From positions 1-33,993 of the forward strand of contig QZKQ01000013.1 of the NCBI GenBank assembly GCA_003599535.1: a stretch of 33,993 bases of DNA, given 5' to 3'. The notes beneath the pieces were generated by a model. It did not search any database, had not been told where the DNA came from, and worked only from the letters and a program-made list of their open reading frames with translations. A program made the translations under genes and the position numbers. This stretch comes from Candidatus Zixiibacteriota bacterium. Its GTDB lineage: Bacteria; Electryoneota; B3-LCP. Every line of letters begins with the position of its first letter. Positions within the stretch are counted from its first letter, which is position 1. Shown here one piece after another: positions 8,513 through 16,625 of the stretch.

Positions 8513-9370
8513 ATGCCCCTTCTTCGCGGCACGGCCCTGTTCCTTTTGCTGCTGGCGGCCGCCGCGGCCGCGGCCCCGCCGGTCTACCTCTGGCTGAACG
8601 GCCGTTCGCCGTGGGATACCGTCGCCGGGCGCCTTGCGCCGCCGCGGGGCTACGTGCGCATCGCCGTGGAACCCGGCTCCTTTGCAGAATGGCTGCGCGG
8701 CCTGCCGCTGAAGCTGAACGGATCCCCGGTGCGGCTGCACACCGGCGAGCTGAAGCCCAACTAGGGCGCCCACGCCGCCGTGGTGGACCTGGACGTGGGC
8801 AAGCGCGACCTGCAGCAGTGCGCCGACGCCATCATCCGCCTGCGCGCGGAATACCTCTATTCCCAACGCCGCGGCGGGGAAATCTGCTTCGACTTCACCA
8901 GCGGCCACGAAGCCTCCTTCGCTCGCTGGGCGGACGGCTACCGTGCCGCAGTGCGCGGCGGGCAGGTGGCCTGGAATCGCACCGCCCCGCCGGACTCTTC
9001 CTACGCCGCCTTCCGCGACTACCTGGAGGTGGTGTTCACCTACGCTGGGACGCACTCCCTGAGCCGCGAACTGGCGCCCCGGGAGGCGGAAGAGATGCAG
9101 ATCGGCGACCTGCTCATCCAGGGCGGGTTCCCCGGCCATGCCGTCCTGGTGGTGGACATCGCACAGAATCCGGAAACGGGGGAGAAGGTGTTCCTGCTGG
9201 CTCAAAGCTTCATGCCGGCTCAGGATTTTCATATCCTGAAGAACCTGGGGAGCCTGATGTCGCCCTGGTATCCGCTGGACTTCGGGCCGTACCTGCTGAC
9301 TCCGGAATGGAAGTTCTCCCGGTCGGATTTGAAATGCTTCCCGGAAGCTCCCGGTCATGCGGCGCCTTAA
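8513..9370 (+). pseudogene. DUF4846-family gene interrupted by an in-frame TAG
   Basis: The reading frame from ATG 8513 encodes a signal-peptide-like N-terminus (PLLRGTALFLLLLAAAAAAA), then GSFAEWLRGLPLKLNGSPV and GELKPN before a TAG at 8762-8764. The same frame continues at once as GAHAAVVDLDVGKRDLQQCA, RLRAEYLYSQRRGGEICFDF and ends at TAA 9368-9370, giving 284 codons plus the internal stop. The sequence matches the DUF4846 family on both sides of the stop. In relatives I recall a glutamine after KPN, so CAG-to-TAG is the likely change. TAG is a normal stop for other genes here, so recoding is unlikely. The downstream piece could start at GTG 8780 but would lack the export signal. A sequencing error is possible. 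Confidence 0.8.
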
Positions 9371-9650
9371 CCTGGAACTGATCGTCTGGCCGGCTGCGCT
9401 GGTCTTCCTGGCGCTGCTGGACCCGGCCCACCCGCCGGCTTTCAGCCTCTGTCCCCTCCATCACCTGGGGCTGCCCTGCCCCGGCTGCGGGCTGGGACGG
9501 GCCATGGCTTGGGCGCTGCACGGGCAGATGGCAGCCTCGTGGGCGGCGCACCCCCTGGGGATTCCGGCGCTGGGGATAATCATACATCGCATTTTCATTC
9601 TGGCCCGGGGGCGGCTCAAACCGGGGGAAATCCCGAAATTCCAGAAATAA
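9357..9650 (+). CDS. DUF2752 small membrane protein
   Basis: The protein has 97 residues and two to three membrane helices. The family hallmark is CPLHHLGLPCPGCGLGRAMA (35-54), a cysteine cluster followed by an Arg-Ala motif, then a WALHGQ...AAHPLGIPALGI helix. Function is unknown for the family; the paired cysteines suggest metal binding or disulfide formation at the membrane, which is inference. ATG 9357 overlaps the end of the DUF4846 frame by 14 nt, which implies translational coupling before that gene was broken. The TM2 gene follows after 16 nt, and DUF2752 and TM2 proteins are commonly neighbours. Confidence 0.85.
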   Translation: MRRLNLELIVWPAALVFLALLDPAHPPAFSLCPLHHLGLPCPGCGLGRAMAWALHGQMAASWAAHPLGIPALGIIIHRIFILARGRLKPGEIPKFQK

Positions 9651-9666
9651 TCTGTCAGGAGATCCC

Positions 9667-10020
9667 ATGAGCAACGTCCTGCATATGTTCCCCAACATGG
9701 GTCCGGACGAAATGTACCTGGTTCAGAACCTGACCAAAGACATGACGGAAAGCCAGGCGGCGCAGTTCGCCAATTTCTACGGCAGCCGGCGCAAGGATCC
9801 CCAGTTGATCCTGATCCTGACGCTGCTGGGCTTCTTCGGCGTGGCCGGCCTCCAACGGTTCGTCCTGGACCAGATCGGCATGGGCCTCCTCTACCTGCTG
9901 ACCGCGGGCCTCTGCTTCATCGGCACCATCGTGGACCTGGTCAACTACCAGCGCCTGGCCTTCGAATACAACCAGCGGGTGGCGCAGCAGGTGGCGATGA
10001 TGGTGAAGGCCTCGGTGTGA
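9667..10020 (+). CDS. TM2-domain membrane protein
   Basis: The protein has 117 residues. SRRKDPQLILILTLLGFFGV then AGLQRFVLDQIGMGLLYLLT and AGLCFIGTIVDLVNYQRLAF is a typical TM2 domain (residues about 40-95). It has two helices joined by a short loop with the GxxRFYLGxxGxGLLyLLT-like signature, here GLQRFVLDQIGMGLLYLLT. The soluble N-terminal 40 residues contain NLTKDMTESQAAQFANFYGS, as in Bacteroidota relatives. Function is unknown. A GGAG about 8 nt before ATG 9667 supports the start. It follows the DUF2752 gene by 16 nt and is probably in the same transcript. Confidence 0.88.
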   Translation: MSNVLHMFPNMGPDEMYLVQNLTKDMTESQAAQFANFYGSRRKDPQLILILTLLGFFGVAGLQRFVLDQIGMGLLYLLTAGLCFIGTIVDLVNYQRLAFEYNQRVAQQVAMMVKASV

Positions 10021-10032
10021 TCGGTCTGCCGG

Positions 10033-11628
10033 ATGAATCAGGATGTTTTTGTACTAACAGAGAGTCCCGTTCTCTTGCGCAAATCACTTTTTGGCTGGAT
10101 TTTCATCCTGTTTTTGGGATTGCATGCCGCCCTGCTCCTGTCGCAGCGGTTGTTCCCCTTCGTGGACCTGCCCAATCACCTGGCGGAAGCGGCCATTGTG
10201 CGCCACTACCACGGGGACAACCTGTTCGCGCAGTTCTACCACGTCCGGCCGCTGTTCGGGCCCAACGCCCTGCATCTGCTGTTCATCAGCTCGCCGCTGT
10301 TCCCCTCCGTGGAGGCGGCCAACCGGATCTACCTGGCGCTGTACGCCGTCCTGCTGCCGTTGACCGTGCTGCTGATTATCCGCAAGCTGGGCGGCAACCG
10401 CTGGTTCGCCCTGCTGACGTTCCCGGTGCTGTACCACCACAGCGTGCATTTCGGCTTCATGAGCTACACCGGGGCGGTGGCGGTGGTCCTGCTACTCTTT
10501 TACGTCTCGCTGTACCATTTCGAACGCCCCCGCTGGTGGACCCGGCCGGCGATCCTGGTGCTGCTCCTGGGCAGCTTCATCGGACACGGTCTGACGGCGT
10601 GGTTCGCGCCGGGGCTGTTCCTGTTCATGGCCATGGCGCGGCGCGGATGGTCCCGCGCGCTGCTGGCCGACGCCGCCCTGGCGTTGCCGCTGCTGGCCTT
10701 GAACGTCGCCTGGTGGAACCTGTCCTACGCCCCGCTGGAAGGCCAGCCGTCGCTGGGCCAATTCCTGGCGGATTACTACACCCGGGTGTACGTCCCCACT
10801 CTGGCCGACCGGCGCGGGCTGTTCTATGACGCCACCGCGCAGGTGTTTCCCAGCCCCTGGGGCAGCCTGGTGTCGGCGCTGATTTCGACGCTGATCCTGT
10901 TCCTCTGTCTCTTCTTCGGGGCGCGGAGTTGGCGCGCCCTCCGGCCCTCTGTGCACCCCGGCGCCGCCGCGGTGTGGGTGCTGGCGGTCTTTGCCCTGTT
11001 CTGTTCCCTGGTGCTGCCGCCCAAGATCCCGGATGGCGTGTACGTGCACCAGCGTTTCCCCATATTCTTCTTCCTGGCGGTCATCCTGTTGGGATCCCTG
11101 CGAAATCCCCCCGGAATCCCGCCCTGGAAGACGTACATCATGGTGGGGCTGGCGGCGGCGCACCTGCTGCTCTGGCGGGATCACCTTGCCGCCTTTGACC
11201 GGGACGCGCAGGAATTCACCCCGGAGTTGTTCGCCGGAGTGCCCCGGGACGAACCGCTGGCGGCCATGATCACCGACAATCGCTTCGAAGCCTGGCGGGC
11301 GTACCGGCATTTCCCCAACTATTTCACCGTGTGGCGCCGGGGCGTGGCCACCAGCATGATCGTGGAATACAGCTTCGGGTTCGTCACCCGCAAGGTGGGC
11401 CGGGACCGCTTCCCCGCCTATCTCGACTGGACCCCGGGCAACGACGTGTACGACGGCCGCTATGAAGGGATGAATTATCTCCTCCTGCGCGGCCCGGAGC
11501 CTGAGGAATTCGCCCCCTACCGGGACGGTTACCGGACCTTTCGCCGGGCGGGGGAATGGACCATCCTGGAAGCGGTCCGTTCCGGCGGGGAGTGCGCGCC
11601 GGTGGATTCCCCGGCCGGCGCCCGATAA
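10033..11628 (+). CDS. Multi-pass membrane protein, possible GT-C-type glycosyltransferase (paralogue 1)
   Basis: The protein has 531 residues with about ten membrane helices and a soluble C-terminal part of about 150 residues. The first extracytoplasmic loop begins LFPFVDLPNHLAEAAIVRHY. An acidic residue in the first loop is typical of GT-C glycosyltransferases, but no firm family motif is visible and the role is a guess. Other conserved blocks shared with the next gene are VRPLFGPNALHL, VEAANRIYLALYAVLLP, WWNLSYAPLE, YVHQRFPIFFFLAVIL, AFDRDAQEFTPELFA, and GNDVYDGRYEGMNY in the C-terminal domain. No signal peptide beyond the first helix. It begins 12 nt after the TM2 gene and lies between nuoM and nuoN. 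Confidence 0.75.
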   Translation: MNQDVFVLTESPVLLRKSLFGWIFILFLGLHAALLLSQRLFPFVDLPNHLAEAAIVRHYHGDNLFAQFYHVRPLFGPNALHLLFISSPLFPSVEAANRIYLALYAVLLPLTVLLIIRKLGGNRWFALLTFPVLYHHSVHFGFMSYTGAVAVVLLLFYVSLYHFERPRWWTRPAILVLLLGSFIGHGLTAWFAPGLFLFMAMARRGWSRALLADAALALPLLALNVAWWNLSYAPLEGQPSLGQFLADYYTRVYVPTLADRRGLFYDATAQVFPSPWGSLVSALISTLILFLCLFFGARSWRALRPSVHPGAAAVWVLAVFALFCSLVLPPKIPDGVYVHQRFPIFFFLAVILLGSLRNPPGIPPWKTYIMVGLAAAHLLLWRDHLAAFDRDAQEFTPELFAGVPRDEPLAAMITDNRFEAWRAYRHFPNYFTVWRRGVATSMIVEYSFGFVTRKVGRDRFPAYLDWTPGNDVYDGRYEGMNYLLLRGPEPEEFAPYRDGYRTFRRAGEWTILEAVRSGGECAPVDSPAGAR

Positions 11629-11667
11629 TATTGCTGAATTTGCCTCTATTCTGTCCAAGAGAACGCC

Positions 11668-13206
11668 GTGATTCACAATCGCCTGTTTTATTTCATCTTT
11701 ATCGCATTTTTGGCGTTGCACGCGGGGCTGATGCTGTCCCAGCGGCTCTATCCTTTCACGGATGTGCCCAACCATCTGGCAGCGGCCGCGATTTACCGCC
11801 ATGCCGGCCTGGACACTCCGCTGGACGACTGGTTTTCCGTTCGCCCCCTGTTCGGCACCAACGTGGTGCACCTGGCCTTCTGCAGCCTGAAGCTCTTTCC
11901 CGATGTGGAAGCGGCCAACCGGGTCTATCACGCTGTTTACGTGATCCTGCTGCCGCTGGCCATGTTCCTGCTGCTCCGGCAGGCCGGCGGCAATCCCTGG
12001 TATTCATTACTGGCGTTCCCGTTGCTGTACAACTTCAACGCAGCCTACGGGTTCGTCGAATTCATGCTGGCCACGGCCCTGTTTCTCCTGGCCCTGTTCT
12101 TTGCCCTGCGATATCTCCAGCGCCGTGCCTGGGCCGACCGCCTGGCGCTGATGACGGTATTTGTGCTGATCTTTTTCACCCACGGGATGGTGACGCAGTA
12201 CGCCATCGGAGCCTACGTGCTGCTGTGCCTGGCCTGGAACGGACGCCGACCCGGAAGGCTGGCCGGTGATCTCCTCCTGGCGCTGCCCCTGGTGGCGCTC
12301 AACCTGGTCTGGTGGAACTTTTTCCACGTGGCCACTGAGCCGTGGAGCATCACGGAGTTCCTCAGCGAATATTACCGGACCCTGTATCTCCCCACGCTGC
12401 TGGACCGCAAGATGCTCTTCAACCTGCCCAGCATGGGCCTGTTCGAAGGCCGGACCGGCAGCCTGGTCTCCTGGTCCATGTCCCTGGTGCTGGTGGGACT
12501 GTGCCTGGCTTCATGGAGGCGGATCAAACAGTTCTGGGCGGAACGCCACAGTCTGGCGGTGCGGTCGGCGCTGGTGGTCCTGGCCTTCGCCGCAGCCGCC
12601 TACTTCCTGCTGCCGCACCGTGTCCCGGACGCCCTGTTCCTGTACCAGCGGTTGCATATATTTCTCTTCTTTGCCATCGTTCTGGCCGGCGGTCTGCTGC
12701 ATGCCGGGAAGACCAGCGTGATCCGCCTCGCGCTGCTGACCGGCCTGGCCCTGGTCCACTTCGGGCTGTGGGCCGACTTCATGAAGGATTTCGACCGGGA
12801 GAACCGCAACTTCACCCCGGAACTGTTCGCCACGGCCGACAGCAGTCAGCCGTTGGCCGGATTGATCGCTGAAAATCGCTACCGGGGCTGGCCGGCCTAC
12901 CGCCAGTTTCCCAATTTTTACATCATCTGGAAGCAGGGCCCGGCCACCACCCGCAATACGGAATACGCCTTCGGCTACATCCGCCGCAAGGTCGGAACCG
13001 ACCGGCTGCCGCACTATTCCGAATGGTCGGCCCGGGACGGGATCTACGACGGCCGGTACAAGAACTTCGCATACTTCCTGGTGCGCGGCCAACTGCCGGA
13101 TTACGTGCTGCCGTACCTGGAAGGCTACCAGGTCATCCAGTCTGCGGAACCCTGGACCCTGTGGGCCCGGGGGAATGCGACCCCGATTTCCGCCTCTGGC
13201 CCGTAA
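11668..13206 (+). CDS. Multi-pass membrane protein, possible GT-C-type glycosyltransferase (paralogue 2)
   Basis: The protein has 512 residues and is a full-length tandem paralogue of the upstream gene. Matching blocks in the same order are LYPFTDVPNHLAAAAIYRHA, VRPLFGTNVVHLAF, VEAANRVYHAVYVILLPLAM, VWWNFFHVATEP, LYQRLHIFLFFAIVLAGGLL, FDRENRNFTPELFA, RYRGWPAYRQFPNFYIIWKQ and the C-terminal DGIYDGRYKNFAYFLVRG. It has about ten membrane helices. The start appears to be GTG 11668, giving MIHNRLFYFIFIAFLALHAG, with an AAGAGAA purine stretch upstream; this lines up with the paralogue. Gene duplication in place is clear; the biochemical role (lipid-linked sugar transfer to a periplasmic acceptor is one option) is not. 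Confidence 0.75.
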   Translation: MIHNRLFYFIFIAFLALHAGLMLSQRLYPFTDVPNHLAAAAIYRHAGLDTPLDDWFSVRPLFGTNVVHLAFCSLKLFPDVEAANRVYHAVYVILLPLAMFLLLRQAGGNPWYSLLAFPLLYNFNAAYGFVEFMLATALFLLALFFALRYLQRRAWADRLALMTVFVLIFFTHGMVTQYAIGAYVLLCLAWNGRRPGRLAGDLLLALPLVALNLVWWNFFHVATEPWSITEFLSEYYRTLYLPTLLDRKMLFNLPSMGLFEGRTGSLVSWSMSLVLVGLCLASWRRIKQFWAERHSLAVRSALVVLAFAAAAYFLLPHRVPDALFLYQRLHIFLFFAIVLAGGLLHAGKTSVIRLALLTGLALVHFGLWADFMKDFDRENRNFTPELFATADSSQPLAGLIAENRYRGWPAYRQFPNFYIIWKQGPATTRNTEYAFGYIRRKVGTDRLPHYSEWSARDGIYDGRYKNFAYFLVRGQLPDYVLPYLEGYQVIQSAEPWTLWARGNATPISASGP

Positions 13207-13243
13207 CTGGTGAAAATCCGAATCCCCAAGCACGAGAGAGCCG

Positions 13244-14689
13244 ATGGACCTGTCACGCTTCAACCTCATCACCATTGCCACCCCCCTGGTCCTGGGAGCC
13301 GGGGTTCTGCTGGTCATGCTGGTGGACCTGTTGTCGGGCCGCGCCAACCGCCGCCCGGCGCAACTGGCCGCCCTGGCGGTAGTGCTGGCTGCCGCCGCGG
13401 TCTGCCTGGCCACCTGGAACACCGGCGGAGTTTCCTTCTTCGGCCAGGTCAGCGGCGACGGCTTCGCCTCCTTCTTCAACCTTATCTTCCTGGCCGTGGC
13501 CTTCCTGGTCATCCTGGCCGGGCCCGCCTACCTGGAACGCAACGCCATCCATTTCGGGGAATACTATTCCCTGGTCCTGGTCAGCGTGATGGGCATGGCT
13601 TTCATGGCCGCCGGCACCAACCTGCTGGTCATTTTCCTGGGCCTGGAAACCATGTCCCTGGCGCTCTACGTGCTGGCCGGGTTCAATCCCGCCCGCCAGA
13701 GTTCCAATGAGGCCTCCCTGAAGTACCTGCTGCTGGGGTCGTTCGCCACCGGCTTCCTGGTGTTCGGCATCGCCCTGGTGTACGGCCAGATCGGCAGCAC
13801 TGATCTGGCCCGCTTCAGCGCCTACCTGGCCGGAGCCGGCGATCCCTTCGCCGGGTACATGGGCGCGGGGGTGGCCCTGCTACTGATCGGACTGACCTTC
13901 AAGATGGCCGTGGTCCCCTTCCACTTCTGGTCGCCCGACGTGTACGACGGAGCTCCCACCGTGGTGTCCGCCTTCATGTCGGCCGCGCCCAAGGCCGCCG
14001 CCTTCGCCGCCGCCCTGCGCATCTTCTACGCCCCGGCCGAATCCCTGGGCCTGCCCTGGGAACGGATCCTCTGGATCCTGGCCGCCCTGACCATGACCGT
14101 GGGCAACCTGTCGGCATTAAACCAGGCCAGCATCAAGCGCATGCTGGCCTACAGTTCGGTAGCCCACGCCGGGTACCTGCTGCTGGGCATCCTGGCGGGC
14201 AACGAGCTGGGCGCCGCCGGCATCCTCTTTTACCTGGCCTCCTACGTGTTCATGAACGTGGGCGCCTTCACCGTGGCCTGGATGGTCAACCGCCGCGGCG
14301 AAGGCCGCTACGACCTGGGGGACTTCGCCCAGTTGGGTTTCCGCCGGCCGCTGCTGGCCGCCATGATGTCGGTGTTCATGCTGGGCCTGATCGGCATCCC
14401 GCCCCTGGCCGGGTTCTTCGGCAAGCTGTACGTCTTCACCGCCGCGGTGCAGGCCGGCTACGTCTGGCTGGTGGTCATCGCCGTGCTGAACAGCGCCGTG
14501 TCGGTGTTCTACTACCTGCGCGTCATGGTGATCATGTACATGCGCGAAAACGAGGCCCTGAAGGACGTGGACCGGATCCCCGCGACCTTCGCCGCCGTGG
14601 CCGCCTGTGCCCTGATGGTGATCCTGCTGGGGTTGATCCCCGGGTCGGTGCTGGACGTGGCCCGCGCCGCGGTGGCTTCCATGCCGTAA
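13244..14689 (+). CDS. nuoN: NADH-quinone oxidoreductase subunit N
   Basis: The protein has 481 residues and about 14 membrane helices. It is the third antiporter-like subunit of complex I, next to NuoK in the membrane arm. Diagnostic sequence is LLVIFLGLETMSLALYVLAG with the conserved glutamate, FKMAVVPFHFWSPDVYDGAP then TVVSAFMSAAPKAAAFAA, LSALNQASIKRMLAYSSVAH, and GIPPLAGFFGKLYVF. GAGAG precedes ATG 13244 by 6-8 nt. The length is normal. The gene follows the paralogous membrane-protein pair by 37 nt and is followed by a strong terminator, so it probably ends a long transcript. Confidence 0.96.
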   Translation: MDLSRFNLITIATPLVLGAGVLLVMLVDLLSGRANRRPAQLAALAVVLAAAAVCLATWNTGGVSFFGQVSGDGFASFFNLIFLAVAFLVILAGPAYLERNAIHFGEYYSLVLVSVMGMAFMAAGTNLLVIFLGLETMSLALYVLAGFNPARQSSNEASLKYLLLGSFATGFLVFGIALVYGQIGSTDLARFSAYLAGAGDPFAGYMGAGVALLLIGLTFKMAVVPFHFWSPDVYDGAPTVVSAFMSAAPKAAAFAAALRIFYAPAESLGLPWERILWILAALTMTVGNLSALNQASIKRMLAYSSVAHAGYLLLGILAGNELGAAGILFYLASYVFMNVGAFTVAWMVNRRGEGRYDLGDFAQLGFRRPLLAAMMSVFMLGLIGIPPLAGFFGKLYVFTAAVQAGYVWLVVIAVLNSAVSVFYYLRVMVIMYMRENEALKDVDRIPATFAAVAACALMVILLGLIPGSVLDVARAAVASMP

Positions 14690-14712
14690 CCAAACGGTAT
14701 CCCTGTGAATTG

Positions 14713-14742
14713 AAGCGCCGGATGATAAGCCCGGCGCTTTTT
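14713..14742 (+). terminator. Intrinsic terminator after nuoN
   Basis: AAGCGCCGG (14713-14721) pairs with CCGGCGCTT (14731-14739) around a 9-nt loop and is followed by TTTTTATT. This is a strong rho-independent terminator 24 nt past the nuoN stop and marks the end of the complex I transcript. Confidence 0.92.
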
Positions 14743-14919
14743 ATTCGGCAAGACCGGGGGGAATTCGTTCAATTCCACGGGCGCGGGAGGCCCGTGGGGT
14801 GATAGCCGCGGGGGCGATCTCCGGCCATCCCCCGGCGGATTCATTCCCCGGCGAGAAGGATTGAATTGGTTCTTTGTTGACCATTTCGGTGCTTTCTGCC
14901 CTCGCCCCTCTTCATGTGA

Positions 14920-16428
14920 ATGCGTATCACAAGAGCCATGCGAATACTCTGCCTTTTTACGCTGGGGCTGATACTGGCCTTCGGCCTTCTCGCCGCCCCG
15001 GCCGCCGCCGCGCCGGTGGAACCCGATCCCGGAACTGTGCACCTGGAACAGCCGCCCCGCGAGGGTCCTCTGGGGGAGGCGCTTCCCCTCTGGTCGGCGC
15101 TGCCCTTCCTGGGGATTCTGCTCTCCATCGCCGTGTTCCCCCTGCTGGCGCCGGTCTTCTGGCACCATCATTTCGGCAAAATATCCCTGGCTTGGTCGGT
15201 GATCTTCGCCGTCCCTTTTCTGATCGCCTACCGGGGCCAGGCGGTGTACGAAATCCTGCACATCTACCTGGCCGACTACCTCCCGTTTATCATTCTGCTG
15301 GGCGGCCTGTTCACCGTTTCCGGCGGAATCCTGATCCGCGGCACGCTGACCGGCACGCCGCTGGTCAACCTGCGCCTCCTGGCCATCGGCACCTTCCTGG
15401 CCAGCCTGATCGGCACCACCGGCGCCTCCATGCTGCTGATCCGCCCCGTGATCCGGGCCAACAAGGGGCGCAAGAACAAGGTGCACATCATCATCTTTTT
15501 CATCTTCCTGGTTTCCAACATCGGCGGCAGCCTGACCCCCCTGGGCGATCCGCCGCTGTTCCTGGGCTTCCTGCGCGGCGTCCCCTTCTTCTGGACCCTG
15601 AATCTCTTCCCCCACATGATGTTCGTCGTGGCGGTCCTGCTGGCGATGTTCTTCCTGATGGACACCTGGCTCTACCGCCGGGAGAGGCGGGCCCACCCCA
15701 CGCCCACCGAAGTGGAGGTCACCGAACCGGTGCGGGTGCTGGGCCTGCACAATTTCCTCTACCTGGGGGGCATCATCGGAGCCGTGCTGCTGTCGGGACT
15801 GTGGAAGGTCGGCGAATTCGACCTGCTGGGGGTGCATATGGCCGGACAGAACGTGATCCGGGATGTCCTGATCGTGCTCTTCTCCCTGCTCTCCCTGCGC
15901 ACCACCCGCCCCGAGTACCGGCGGGACAACGGCTTCACCTGGTTCCCCATCCAGGAAGTCGCCATCCTCTTTGCCGGCATCTTCATGACCATCATTCCCG
16001 CCCTGGCCATGCTGAAGGCAGGCGAGCAGGGACCGTTGGCCTCGCTGGTGGACGCCGTGGTGGCTCCCTGGCAGTATCTCTGGGCCACCGGAATCCTGTC
16101 CGGCTTCCTGGACAACGCCCCCACCTACCTGACTTTCTTCAACCTGGCCCTGGGCCGCCTGGGACTGGCAGAAGCGCAGGTCGCGCCGCTGCTGGCCGGC
16201 GCCGCGCCGGGGGAAGTGGCCGCCCAGTTCCACGTCCTGCTCGAGGCGATCTCGGTCGGCGCCGTCTTCTTCGGAGCTTACACCTATATCGGCAATGCCC
16301 CCAACTTCATGGTCCGCTCCATCGCGGAAGAAAACAAGATTCAGATGCCCAGCTTCTTCGGCTTCATGGCCTGGTCGGTGGCCATCCTGATGCCGCTCTT
16401 CCTGCTGGTGACGCTGATTTTCTTCTAG
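14920..16428 (+). CDS. Sodium:proton antiporter, NhaD / CitMHS-like (copy 1)
   Basis: The protein has 502 residues, a cleavable-looking N-terminus (LCLFTLGLILAFGLLAAPAA) and about 11 membrane helices. Family signatures are GTTGASMLLIRPVIRANKGR, FLVSNIGGSLTPLGDPPLFL, GFLDNAPTYLTFFNLALGRL and IGNAPNFMVRSIAEENKIQM. These match the ion-transporter superfamily group annotated as sodium:proton antiporters in Bacteroidota-like bacteria (also called putative citrate transporters), in the inner membrane. Na+/H+ exchange is the likely role; substrate specificity is not proven by sequence. ATG 14920 and ATG 14938 are both possible starts; neither has a strong Shine-Dalgarno. A near-duplicate follows. 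Confidence 0.85.
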   Translation: MRITRAMRILCLFTLGLILAFGLLAAPAAAAPVEPDPGTVHLEQPPREGPLGEALPLWSALPFLGILLSIAVFPLLAPVFWHHHFGKISLAWSVIFAVPFLIAYRGQAVYEILHIYLADYLPFIILLGGLFTVSGGILIRGTLTGTPLVNLRLLAIGTFLASLIGTTGASMLLIRPVIRANKGRKNKVHIIIFFIFLVSNIGGSLTPLGDPPLFLGFLRGVPFFWTLNLFPHMMFVVAVLLAMFFLMDTWLYRRERRAHPTPTEVEVTEPVRVLGLHNFLYLGGIIGAVLLSGLWKVGEFDLLGVHMAGQNVIRDVLIVLFSLLSLRTTRPEYRRDNGFTWFPIQEVAILFAGIFMTIIPALAMLKAGEQGPLASLVDAVVAPWQYLWATGILSGFLDNAPTYLTFFNLALGRLGLAEAQVAPLLAGAAPGEVAAQFHVLLEAISVGAVFFGAYTYIGNAPNFMVRSIAEENKIQMPSFFGFMAWSVAILMPLFLLVTLIFF

Positions 16429-16512
16429 AGCCAAATGGTTCTGGTGTGGGAAACACGCCACCACACCGTAATTGCCAGGCGCGGCTATTCAGGAGAAAAA
16501 TTCACTCTCCGC

Positions 16513-16541
16513 TGGACATTCCCCCCGAATTTGTGTATATT
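16513..16541 (+). promoter_or_regulatory. Sigma70-type promoter upstream of antiporter copy 2
   Basis: TGGACA (16513-16518), a 17-nt spacer, then TATATT (16536-16541). This close consensus match lies about 85 nt before ATG 16626, so the second antiporter can be transcribed independently of the first. Confidence 0.7.
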
Positions 16542-16625
16542 ACACCCCATTATCCCTGAATCGCCGCCCGGCGCTGCCGACCGATCCTGATAATCCCTGG
16601 TCATCCCCGGAACCCCGAAATTCCC

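Noticed and set aside
8762..8764. TAG as a reassigned sense codon
   Set aside because: Several intact genes here (MBL-fold, the orphan gene, antiporter copy 1, thrS, infC) end at TAG, so TAG works as a stop.
14512..16464. 650-codon minus-strand frame opposite nuoN and antiporter copy 1
   Set aside because: Gln/Gly/His-rich low-complexity translation typical of the complement of a membrane-protein gene; no ribosome-binding site or family match.
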